Positions 8,820-17,131 of a DNA stretch of 64,000 nt are shown piece after piece. Within the stretch, counting starts at the first letter, position 1. Each line of letters begins with the position of its first letter. The stretch is from contig NZ_WNXZ01000006.1 in the NCBI RefSeq assembly GCF_009733845.1, forward strand, positions 124,001 to 188,000, given 5' to 3'. Both the position numbers and the translations under genes were made by a program. This stretch comes from Pseudactinotalea terrae (GTDB taxonomy: Bacteria > Actinomycetota > Actinomycetes > Actinomycetales > Beutenbergiaceae). The notes under the pieces were generated by a model. The model did no database searches. It was not told the DNA's origin and saw only the letters and a list, made by a program, of their open reading frames with translations.

Positions 8820-10442
8820 ATGGAACTGACCCGTAGAGCACTGCTGTCCGCGGGAGTCGGCCTGACCACCGCAGGCGCGCTGGCTCGGCCGGATCTCTCG
8901 ACCGCGGCCCACGCCGCGGCAGGTACAGCCACGACCTGGCAGTCTGACATGCTCAAGGTTTCGCGTGGCGGACGACTCGTGTATCCACGCCGCGGCGGCC
9001 TACGGTTGCCGGACTGGGCTCAGGTGGGCTATCGCAATGGCCAGTCCCCGCCAGAGGTGCCGACGGTTCAGACCATCGGCCCGGTCGCCGGGGACAACAC
9101 CAGCCACCTGCAAACGGCTATCGACGCGGTCGGTGCACTCCCTCCTGGCGACAACGGATTTCGGGGTGCGATCCTGCTGCAGGCCGGGGAGTACCCGGTG
9201 GCCGGCACCGTCTACCTCCGCCACTCCGGTGTGGTGCTGCGTGGGGTGGGTGACGACGCCGACCCCGCCACGAACACCGTGATCCGGGCCGTGGGCAACA
9301 CGCCGAACCAGCGGGATGTGGTCGTGGTCGGCGGCGGCTCAGGGCTGTGGAATGGCGACGCACGCGACTGGTCGGAGGAGGTGGCGGGTACCAGGACGGA
9401 TATCACGTCCGACGTGGTCCCACTGGCTGGGAACACCTTCACCGTCGCCGACCCCGAGGCGCTGGCCGTGGGCGACAACGTGATCATCGTTCATCCTTGC
9501 ACCCAGGCATGGCTCGACGCCATCGACGGTGGGGGCACCGCTGACGCCCCGCCCTGGGCTGTCGGCAGTCAGCCCATCGCCTACAACCGCTACGTGACCG
9601 CGATCGAGGGTGACCGGGTCACGATCGACGCCCCGGTGTTCTACCAGCTCGACCGTGCGCTGTCGCAGAGCTTCGTCTACGTCTGGGACCGGGCCGGGCT
9701 GGTCACCGACGTCGGGGTCGAGAGCCTACGCGTCGACATCGAGTTCAACGGCGAGGACGACGACGAGGATCACGCCTGGAACGCGATCCGTCTGGTGGAG
9801 GCGGAGAACGCCTGGGTACGCGACTGCACGATGCTGCACTTCGGCCTGTCTGGGGTGGCCATGTTCAAAGCCACCCGCGTGACCGTATCGGGGTGCCGAG
9901 CCCTCGATCCGAAGTCCAGGATCACGGGCTCCCGTCGCTACAGCTTTAGCGCCGAGCGAAGCGTCAACCTGGCACTCGTCACCGACTGCTACGCCAACCA
10001 CGCCCGGCACGCCTACGTCTCCAACGGCACCACCACAGCCTCGGGGATCGTGTTCCATCGCTGCGTGGCCGAAGGCAGCCTCACCTCCAGCGAGGGCCAT
10101 CGGCGCTGGACCCACGGGCTGCTCTACGACAATCATCTCGAGATCGAACCCGTCACCGGTCGCGCCCTCGCGCTGTACAACCGCGGAAGCTGGGGTACCC
10201 AACACGGCTGGTCGGCGGCGCACTGCGTGGCCTGGAAGGCCGACGTGGCCGATTCCTCGCTCTCGGTGCAGCAACCTCCGACCGCTCAGAACTACGCGAT
10301 CGGCTGCTTCGGCACCGTCAACGGTGACGGTGTCAGTGCGAGTGACGATGATGCCGGGCCCGGTTACATCGAAGGCACCGACCGGCCCGGGCTGGAGCCA
10401 GACTCGCTATACGAGGCCCAGTTCGCCGCTCGACCTTCCTAG
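8820..10442 (+). CDS. Tat-exported right-handed beta-helix protein (pectate lyase-like fold)
   Basis: The 540-residue protein starts at ATG 8820 behind GAGGAG, 80 bp after the GH95 gene, so the two are probably co-transcribed. Residues 1-34 are a twin-arginine signal (TRRALLSAG, Arg5-Arg6, then a hydrophobic stretch and AHAAAG). The rest shows the parallel beta-helix repeat pattern with a pectate-lyase-superfamily start (NTSHLQTAIDAVGAL, ILLQAGEYPV, VVLRGVGDD). Fold relatives are polysaccharide lyases and glycoside hydrolases acting on pectin, rhamnogalacturonan or alginate. I see none of the catalytic motifs of a specific family, so the substrate is open. Confidence 0.8.
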   Translation: MELTRRALLSAGVGLTTAGALARPDLSTAAHAAAGTATTWQSDMLKVSRGGRLVYPRRGGLRLPDWAQVGYRNGQSPPEVPTVQTIGPVAGDNTSHLQTAIDAVGALPPGDNGFRGAILLQAGEYPVAGTVYLRHSGVVLRGVGDDADPATNTVIRAVGNTPNQRDVVVVGGGSGLWNGDARDWSEEVAGTRTDITSDVVPLAGNTFTVADPEALAVGDNVIIVHPCTQAWLDAIDGGGTADAPPWAVGSQPIAYNRYVTAIEGDRVTIDAPVFYQLDRALSQSFVYVWDRAGLVTDVGVESLRVDIEFNGEDDDEDHAWNAIRLVEAENAWVRDCTMLHFGLSGVAMFKATRVTVSGCRALDPKSRITGSRRYSFSAERSVNLALVTDCYANHARHAYVSNGTTTASGIVFHRCVAEGSLTSSEGHRRWTHGLLYDNHLEIEPVTGRALALYNRGSWGTQHGWSAAHCVAWKADVADSSLSVQQPPTAQNYAIGCFGTVNGDGVSASDDDAGPGYIEGTDRPGLEPDSLYEAQFAARPS

Positions 10443-10609
10443 CCCAGATCACGCCGCTGCCGTGTTCGCCGGCGGCGCCGGTCGTCCTCGGCGTTGCCGA
10501 TCGCGGGGCTTCTTGCTGACCTGCTGATTGCGACCATTGCCGAGGCCCTGCCGATGGTGGGCACTTCTGTCTGATCTTGCGGTCGAGCTCCGCGGCCGGC
10601 GAGAGAAGC

Positions 10610-10911
10610 CGCGGACGTCAGCAAGATATTATTGGCTCTGCGCAGCTCGCAGACCTCACGCTTGAGCTCGGGCAGCCCTTGAACATCATCAGTCGGGGTA
10701 CCTGCCCGTACGCCGCCGTCGATCTCGGCCTGACGAACCCAGTTCCGCAGTGCCTCGGGTGAACCACGAGCTGATCGGCTACCCCCTTGATCGCCCCGCG
10801 CACAGGCATAGGGTCGGTCCGGGTGTGCATCGCCATCCGCACCGTCCGCTTCTGGATTTCAACGCTGCACTTCCACGGTGCTGCCATGACTCTCATCATC
10901 CTTCCCAGCAT
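10610..10911 (-). pseudogene. IS3-family transposase OrfA relic, frameshifted and truncated
   Basis: On the minus strand the sequence opens with MAAPWK, EIQKRTVRMAM and DPMPVRGAIKGVADQL, the helix-turn-helix start of OrfA from the IS3 family. Near 10753 the frame breaks. The homology continues one frame over as PEALRNWVRQAEIDGGVRAG, then REVCELRRANNIL, which is the leucine-zipper region. After that it is lost. There is no orfB with the DDE catalytic domain and no terminal repeat I could pair. It is a dead remnant lying between the GH95/beta-helix genes and the GH2 gene, where it marks an old insertion or deletion. Confidence 0.8.
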
Positions 10912-10952
10912 CGAGCGCCTCCATCAGACCCGGCGCGATTCAGGGCGGGCGA

Positions 10953-12752
10953 TCAGCCCTCGCCGCGGATGATCGCGGCGAGCGTCTCGAGCGGCAGCTT
11001 CGGGCGTCGCTCGGCGTCGCAGAGGCCGTTGGTCTCCTGGTGGGTGTCGGTGATCTGGGTGTAGCAGAACCCGGACAGCTCCCTGGCGGCGTGCACCGGC
11101 TCGAGGATCGCGCGCAGCCGCGCCTCGTAGTCGTCGGCATCGGTCGCGCTCGTGTATCCCCAGCTGTCCTCGGGGACCTCGCCCGTGATGAACGAGACGC
11201 CGCCGAACTCGGTGAGCATGATCGGTGCGGTCACCTCGCCGACCTCGGTCAGCGAGATCCGCCGGCCCGCCGGCCCGATCCCGCGGACCATCGCCTCGAC
11301 CGCCTCGCGCGACCCGTAGCGCTCGGCCAGCACCTCGCGCCGAGCCTCGTAGTCGTGGATGGTCCAGATGTCGGAGTCGGTGTGCTCCCAGCCGTCGTTG
11401 GAGATGACCGGCCGGCTGGGGTCGAGCGCGCGCGTGAGGTTCGCGAGCGCGACCGCGTACGCACGCTGGCGGGAGTCGTGCGCGCCGTGCTGGATACCCC
11501 ACGACTCGTTGAAGGGCACCCAGGTCACGATGCTCGGGTGCGACCGGTACTGCCGCACGAGCGCGAGCCACTCGGTCGTGAGGCGCTGCACCGCGATGTC
11601 GTTGAACTCGTACGCGCCTGCCGTCTCGCTCCACACCAGCAGCCCGAGCTTGTCGCACCAGAAGAGGAAGCGCGGGTCCTCGACCTTCTGGTGGATCCGC
11701 AACGAGTTGAAGCCGAGGTCGCGGATCAGCTCCGCCTCCGCGCGCAGCGCGTCGAGCGACGGTGCCGTGAAGTGCGACGTGGGCCAGTACCCCTGCTGCA
11801 GCACGGACCGCAGGTAGCAGGGGCGGTCGTTGAGCAGGAAGCGACCGTCGTCCGTGCCGACCGAGCGAAGCCCGAGATAGCTCCCGACGGCGTCGGTCGC
11901 CTCTGCCCCAAGGGTCACCGTGGCATCGATCAGGCGGGGATGCGTGGGTGACCACAGCAGGTGCTCGTGGTGCTGGCCGTTGCGCTGCCCGGTGAGCGTG
12001 AGGTCGACGACGACGGTCTGCTCCGCCGCCTCGACCCGCACCTTCGCGAGCGGTGTCCCTTCGTAGCTGAGCGCGACGTCCAGCTCCGTGGGCGCGCTCG
12101 GGCGCCGGCTCAGCTCGACCTCGAGCCGTACGGTCGCACCCGGGACGTCGGGCGTCCAGGCGAGAGACCGGATGTGCATCGCCGGGACGGCCTCGAGCCA
12201 CACCGTGCGCCAGATGCCCGTGGTCCGGTGGTACCAGATCGCGTGCGGCTCGGGCTGCCAGTCCTGCTTGCCGCGAGGAAGGGTGGTGTCGAGCGGGTCG
12301 TCCTGGGCACGCACCACCACCACGTGCTCGCCGTCGTCGGCGAGGGCGTCGGTGATGTCCGCGCTGAAGGCCGCCTGGCCGCCCTCGTGATGGCTGACGT
12401 GAATGCCGTCGACCCAGACGTCCGCCGCGTGGTCGACCGCGCCGAGGTGAAGGATCAGCCGGTCGCCCTGCGAACCGAGGCCGGCGGCGTCGAGGTCGTC
12501 GGCGGAGAGCGGGATCCGGTACCAGACCACCGGGTGGTAGCCGGTGTCGTTGATCCCCGAGTCCGGCGACTCCGGTGCGAACGGGAGCTGGATCTCTCGG
12601 TCGAACACCTCAGCCTTGGTGTGCCAGCGCTCCGCCAGCCCGACATCGCCGTCGTCGTACGCGAAGCCCACCCTGCGGTCGAGCGGGACGTGCGCGGCCC
12701 TCATGAGCTGCGGTCGCGGGTAGGTGCCGTCCTGGCTGCTTGCCGGGCTCAT
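10953..12752 (-). CDS. Glycoside hydrolase family 2 (beta-galactosidase/beta-glucuronidase clan)
   Basis: The 599-residue enzyme starts at ATG 12752 with GGAGAGG upstream. It contains the N-terminal sugar-binding jelly roll (GAVDHAADVWVDG), the immunoglobulin-like domain and the TIM barrel. The acid/base glutamate is Glu416 in VPFNESWG. The nucleophile should be Glu515 in LTEFGG. Both residues and their order are as required for GH2. There is no signal peptide, so it acts inside the cell. GH2 includes beta-galactosidases, glucuronidases, mannosidases and arabinosidases; short actinobacterial members like this one are mostly uncharacterised. Confidence 0.9.
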   Translation of the reverse strand: MSPASSQDGTYPRPQLMRAAHVPLDRRVGFAYDDGDVGLAERWHTKAEVFDREIQLPFAPESPDSGINDTGYHPVVWYRIPLSADDLDAAGLGSQGDRLILHLGAVDHAADVWVDGIHVSHHEGGQAAFSADITDALADDGEHVVVVRAQDDPLDTTLPRGKQDWQPEPHAIWYHRTTGIWRTVWLEAVPAMHIRSLAWTPDVPGATVRLEVELSRRPSAPTELDVALSYEGTPLAKVRVEAAEQTVVVDLTLTGQRNGQHHEHLLWSPTHPRLIDATVTLGAEATDAVGSYLGLRSVGTDDGRFLLNDRPCYLRSVLQQGYWPTSHFTAPSLDALRAEAELIRDLGFNSLRIHQKVEDPRFLFWCDKLGLLVWSETAGAYEFNDIAVQRLTTEWLALVRQYRSHPSIVTWVPFNESWGIQHGAHDSRQRAYAVALANLTRALDPSRPVISNDGWEHTDSDIWTIHDYEARREVLAERYGSREAVEAMVRGIGPAGRRISLTEVGEVTAPIMLTEFGGVSFITGEVPEDSWGYTSATDADDYEARLRAILEPVHAARELSGFCYTQITDTHQETNGLCDAERRPKLPLETLAAIIRGEG

Positions 12753-12778
12753 GATCGCCTGACCTCTCCGTTGTCGTC

Positions 12779-12796
12779 GGGTTGGTCGCAACCCTA
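12779..12796 (-). promoter_or_regulatory. GH2 promoter -10 box overlapped by an inverted repeat
   Basis: The perfect inverted repeat GGGTTG-GTCG-CAACCC (12779-12794) overlaps TAGGGT on the minus strand (12791-12796), a likely -10 box about 40 bp before the GH2 start. A second copy with one change in the central four bases lies at 14538-14553. An operator is the simplest reading. Confidence 0.5.
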
Positions 12797-12805
12797 CGAC
12801 CGATG

Positions 12806-14509
12806 TCAGCGCTCCAGGCGGAGCTCCTCGGCGTCGAGCGCCTGCTCCGCCTTGGTGAGCGCGGCGGTGCTGTAGGCGCCGACCGCCCGCTCCTCGTGGA
12901 GAGCCTCGCGCATGGCGTCGATGTAGGCACGGCGGACCACGTACAGCTGTTGACCTGACGTGAGCTCGCTCGTCCCCGCCGGGGCCGGGCGAGCCTCCCG
13001 CAGCTTTCGGAACCCGGCCGTCACCTCGGCCAGCAGCTCGGGGTCGAGCTTGTGGCCGTCGACCACCAGCTCTTCGGGCGAGCCGACCGACCCGACCGCA
13101 GCCTCGCTCAGGTCCGCCATCAACGCCTCGACCTCGGAGCGCTCCGTGCCAGGGTCGGATCCCTGCACCCGCAACGTGCGGATCACCAGCGGCAGCGTGC
13201 CGCCGTACAGGAGCAGCGAGACCACGGCGGCCAGGAACGCGACACTCACCAGCAGGGTCCGCTGCTCCACCTCGGCGCTGATGCTCAGCGCGGCCGCGAG
13301 CGTGACCACCCCACGCATCCCGGCCCAGGCGATCACCACACCGCCGCGTGCGGTGATGGGCTCGCGCGCGTAGAAGTCGAGGTCGGCGCGGCTGCGGGCG
13401 ATGCGCCGCTGGAACGCCGAGATGCGCCGCTCGCTGTGCTCGTTCTTGACCGGGAAGCTCTCCAGATGCTCGGCGAAGGTAGCCATGTGGTCGCGCCTGC
13501 CGGCGAGCTGGGGCCGCCGGCGGCGCTCGAAGAAGACCTGCACGGCCACGAACGCGGTCCGCAGCACGAGCAGCACGAGCAGGCCCACTCCCGCGAGCAG
13601 CACCACCGTGCCCAGATCGGTCCCGGACTCCTCGAGATCCACGAGCAGCACGTGGAGCTCCAGCCCCATCAGCAGGAACACACCGTTCTCGATGAGGAAC
13701 TGCAGGGTGTTCCAGTTCGTGTGCTCGGTGGCACGCTCGCGGGCGGAGAACTTCCTGGCACCCATGTGCCCGGTGACGAGCCCGGCCACCACGACCGAGA
13801 CCACACCGGAGGCATGCAGCTCTTCGGCAGGGACGAAGGCGATGAACGGGACCAGGAAGCTCACCGCCGTCGTCAGCACCGGGTCGCGCAGGCGCGACCG
13901 GAGCCACACGCTCGCGTAGCCGACGACCAGTCCGATCACGACCGCGATCCCCACGGCCTTGGCGAACTCCCACACGGCATCGCCCAGGCTGAACGAGGCA
14001 GCGGTCACTGCGACGACGGCGGTGCGCAGCAGTACCAGCGCGGAGGCGTCGTTGAGCAGGGACTCACCCTCGAGCACGGTCATGAGCCGGTTCGGGAGCC
14101 CGAGGCGCTTGCCGATCGAGGTCGCGGCCACGGCGTCCGTCGGGCTGATCACGGCGCCCAGTGCGACCCCTGCCGCGAACGGGATGTCCGGCACCAGCCA
14201 GTGCACCAGGCCACCGATCGCCAGGGCCGAGACGATCACCAGCAGGATCGACAGCCACCCGATCATCGCGAAGTTGCGGCGTAGATCGATCACGGGCACC
14301 CGCACCGCCGAGGCGTAGAGCAACGGCGGCAGCACACCCATGAGGATCCAGTCGGGCTCCAGCTCGATGTCGGGTACCGTCGGGATGAGCCCGACGACGA
14401 TCCCGATGACCAGCAGCACCAGCGGCGTGGCGATCCCCGTGCGCCGCGACAGCACCGAGGCGACGATGATCGCCGCGAGCGCGGCGACGGCCAGGGTGAA
14501 CGGCTCCAC
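12806..14509 (-). CDS. Na+/H+ antiporter, CPA1/NhaP family
   Basis: From GTG 14509 the protein has 567 residues with about 12 transmembrane helices in the first 400. The family core is present: PTDAVAATSIGKRLGLP, then GESLLNDASALVLL with the ion-binding Asn-Asp pair, and GMRGVVTLAAALS later. A hydrophilic tail of about 100 residues follows, as in bacterial and plant CPA1 exchangers, where it tunes activity. Upstream in-frame starts (to 14599) would add a basic segment unlike an antiporter N-terminus. It works in pH and sodium homeostasis. It stops 53 bp before the GH2 start and may be read together with that gene. Confidence 0.88.
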   Translation of the reverse strand: MEPFTLAVAALAAIIVASVLSRRTGIATPLVLLVIGIVVGLIPTVPDIELEPDWILMGVLPPLLYASAVRVPVIDLRRNFAMIGWLSILLVIVSALAIGGLVHWLVPDIPFAAGVALGAVISPTDAVAATSIGKRLGLPNRLMTVLEGESLLNDASALVLLRTAVVAVTAASFSLGDAVWEFAKAVGIAVVIGLVVGYASVWLRSRLRDPVLTTAVSFLVPFIAFVPAEELHASGVVSVVVAGLVTGHMGARKFSARERATEHTNWNTLQFLIENGVFLLMGLELHVLLVDLEESGTDLGTVVLLAGVGLLVLLVLRTAFVAVQVFFERRRRPQLAGRRDHMATFAEHLESFPVKNEHSERRISAFQRRIARSRADLDFYAREPITARGGVVIAWAGMRGVVTLAAALSISAEVEQRTLLVSVAFLAAVVSLLLYGGTLPLVIRTLRVQGSDPGTERSEVEALMADLSEAAVGSVGSPEELVVDGHKLDPELLAEVTAGFRKLREARPAPAGTSELTSGQQLYVVRRAYIDAMREALHEERAVGAYSTAALTKAEQALDAEELRLER

Positions 14510-14537
14510 GACCCGCCACGTTACGCCCAGCGTGCAA

Positions 14538-14553
14538 GGGTTGGTCACAACCC
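14538..14553. promoter_or_regulatory. Second copy of the GGGTTG-N4-CAACCC inverted repeat
   Basis: GGGTTGGTCACAACCC matches the site at 12779-12794 at 15 of 16 positions, differing only inside the spacer. It lies between the divergent antiporter and amino-acid importer genes, 28 bp upstream of the antiporter start. It could control either. Confidence 0.5.
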
Positions 14554-14613
14554 GGTATCGGTGGCGGCGAGGCAAGCTCGGGGAAACACCAGGTGCCATA
14601 CGCTCGGCAGACC

Positions 14614-14635
14614 GCGGCGGGAGACCCCCGTCCGC
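14614..14635 (+). other. Hairpin in the leader of the amino-acid importer operon
   Basis: GCGGCGGG and CCCGTCCGC can form an 8-bp GC stem with one bulged T and a 5-nt loop. It ends 5 nt before the Shine-Dalgarno GGAGGA of the binding-protein gene, so it could affect ribosome access. I see no known riboswitch consensus. Confidence 0.3.
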
Positions 14636-14652
14636 AGCATGGAGGAGGAACG

Positions 14653-15477
14653 ATGTCCCGCACCGGTCGACTGACCACGATGGCGGCCCTCGCGGCCACG
14701 ACCTCGCTGGCGCTCGCCGCGTGCGGTGGTGGTTCCGGTGGGGACGACGAGGGTGGCGAGGGCGGCGGCACCGACCTCGAGCTGGTCACGCCGGGAACCC
14801 TCACCGTGTGCTCCGAGGTTCCCTATCCGCCGTTCGAGGTCGAGGACAGCTCGGCACCCAGCGGGTACAGCGGTTTCGACATCGACCTGGCGCAGGCCAT
14901 CGCCGACAGCCTCGAGCTGGAGCTGGTGGTCCAGGACGTCTCCTTCGATGGCATCCAGTCCGGGACGGCCTACGCCTCCGGCCAGTGCGACATGGGCGCC
15001 TCGGCTGTCACGATCACCGAGGAGCGGCAGGCGAACCTCGACTTCTCCGATCCGTACTACGACTCGCTGCAGTCGCTGCTCGTGGCCGCGGACTCCGGGA
15101 TCGCGAGCCTCGCGGACCTCGCCGGTCAGCCGGTCGCCGTGCAGGCCACGACCACCGGCGAGGCCTACGCGCAGGAGAACGCTCCAGCTGACGCCGAGCT
15201 CATCAGCTACCCGGGCGACGCCGAGATGTGGCCGGCGCTGCAGGCGGGCCAGGTGGTCGCGATCCTGCAGGACCTGCCGGTCAACCTCACCCACGCCCAG
15301 GAGGACCCCGCGTACGTCATCGTCGAGGAGTACGACACCGACGAGAGCTACGGGTTCGCGTTCGGCAAGGACAGCAACCCGAACTTGCTCGCCGCCGTGA
15401 ACGAGGCACTGCAGACGATGCGCGACGACGGCAGCTATCAGGAGCTGTACGACTCCTACTTCTCCGCCGAGGGCTGA
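14653..15477 (+). CDS. Polar amino-acid ABC transporter substrate-binding lipoprotein
   Basis: The start is ATG 14653 after GGAGGA; an in-frame ATG at 14593 lacks a site and would bury the signal sequence. The 274-residue protein has a lipoprotein signal ending in LALAAC and a Gly/Glu/Asp-rich linker. The family 3 binding domain follows: LTVCSEVPYPPFEV, GYSGFDIDLAQAIAD, DFSDPYYDS. That family binds polar or charged amino acids such as glutamate, cystine, arginine or histidine. It is first in a three-gene operon with permease and ATPase; exact ligand not evident. Confidence 0.9.
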   Translation: MSRTGRLTTMAALAATTSLALAACGGGSGGDDEGGEGGGTDLELVTPGTLTVCSEVPYPPFEVEDSSAPSGYSGFDIDLAQAIADSLELELVVQDVSFDGIQSGTAYASGQCDMGASAVTITEERQANLDFSDPYYDSLQSLLVAADSGIASLADLAGQPVAVQATTTGEAYAQENAPADAELISYPGDAEMWPALQAGQVVAILQDLPVNLTHAQEDPAYVIVEEYDTDESYGFAFGKDSNPNLLAAVNEALQTMRDDGSYQELYDSYFSAEG

Positions 15478-15493
15478 GCGGGAGGTCCCCCTC

Positions 15494-16281
15494 ATGGCGA
15501 TGCGGCGCAGCACCCGCCGTCGCGTGGTGCGACTCGCGATGTACGCGCTCTTCGTCGCGATCATCGCGGTCGCGCTGCTGACGACGGACTGGCCGCGCGT
15601 CGCGAACCAGTTCCTGCGTTCGGAGATCGCGGTCGATCAGTTCCCGGACATCATCACGATCGCGCTGCGCAACACGCTGCTGTTCACGCTCATCGCCTTC
15701 ACCGGTGGGTTGCTGCTCGGCATCCTGCTCGCGCTGATGAAGCTCTCGAGCATCGGCCCGTACCGCTGGTTCGCGACCGGGTACATCGAGCTGTTCCGCG
15801 GCGTGCCCGCGTTGCTGACCATCTTCGCGATCGGTTACATGCTCCCGATCGCGCTGGGCATCCAGGTGCCGTTCCGCCCGGTCGGCTCCGGGCTGCTCGG
15901 CCTCATCCTGGTGGCAGGCGCCTACATGGCCGAGGTGATCCGCGCCGGCATCCAGGCGGTGCCGAAGGGCCAGACCGAGGCGTCGCGCTCGCTGGGGATG
16001 TCACCGTTCCGCACCATGATGTTCGTGGTGCTGCCGCAAGGCTTCCGCATCACCATCCCGCCGATGACGAACGAGTTCGTGCTGCTGCTCAAGGACACCT
16101 CGCTGCTGTTCATCGTCGGGACGACCCCGGTCCTCAAGGAGCTGACCGTCTTCGCCCGGGACGAGGCATCGCGGACGGGGAACAGCACCGTGCTGCTGAT
16201 GGCGGCGATGCTGTACCTCGTGGTGACGATCCCGCTGACACGGTTCGCCGCCTACCTGGAACGACGACTGGCGAGGTCCCG

Positions 16282-16285
<4 letters not shown>
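15494..16285 (+). CDS. Polar amino-acid ABC transporter permease (HisM family)
   Basis: The 263-residue membrane protein starts 16 bp after the binding-protein gene behind GGGAGG. It shows the amino-acid permease core: [14 protein letters not shown], then [12 protein letters not shown]. The cytoplasmic loop [20 protein letters not shown] contacts the ATPase, and [16 protein letters not shown] follows. One permease gene is present, so it probably forms a homodimer with the ATPase encoded by the next gene, which overlaps it by 4 nt. Confidence 0.92.
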
Positions 16286-17064
<779 letters not shown>

Positions 17065-17087
17065 CGACGGGTGGCATCACCGGCAGC

Positions 17088-17125
17088 CGACCGGCCGCCG
17101 CCGTTGGCTCGACGGCGGCCGGTCG
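17088..17125. terminator. Strong hairpin between convergent genes, probable two-way terminator
   Basis: CGACCGGCCGCCG (17088-17100) and CGGCGGCCGGTCG (17113-17125) pair perfectly over 13 bp with a 12-nt loop. It lies between the end of the amino-acid importer operon and the end of the pectinase gene. No T-tract follows on either side, as is common in high-GC actinobacteria. Confidence 0.7.
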
Positions 17126-17131
17126 CCCGGG

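Noticed and set aside
6349-10442. Complete Bacteroidetes-style polysaccharide utilisation locus
   Set aside because: There is no SusC/SusD pair; import is by an ABC transporter, as expected in an actinobacterium.
10953-13973. 1006-codon minus frame suggesting a giant fusion
   Set aside because: Only the last 600 codons carry GH2 sequence. The first part overlaps the antiporter gene in the wrong frame. The true start is ATG 12752.
14510-14652. Possible riboswitch before the amino-acid importer
   Set aside because: There is a stable hairpin, but I could not fit it to SAM, glycine, cobalamin or other consensus elements.
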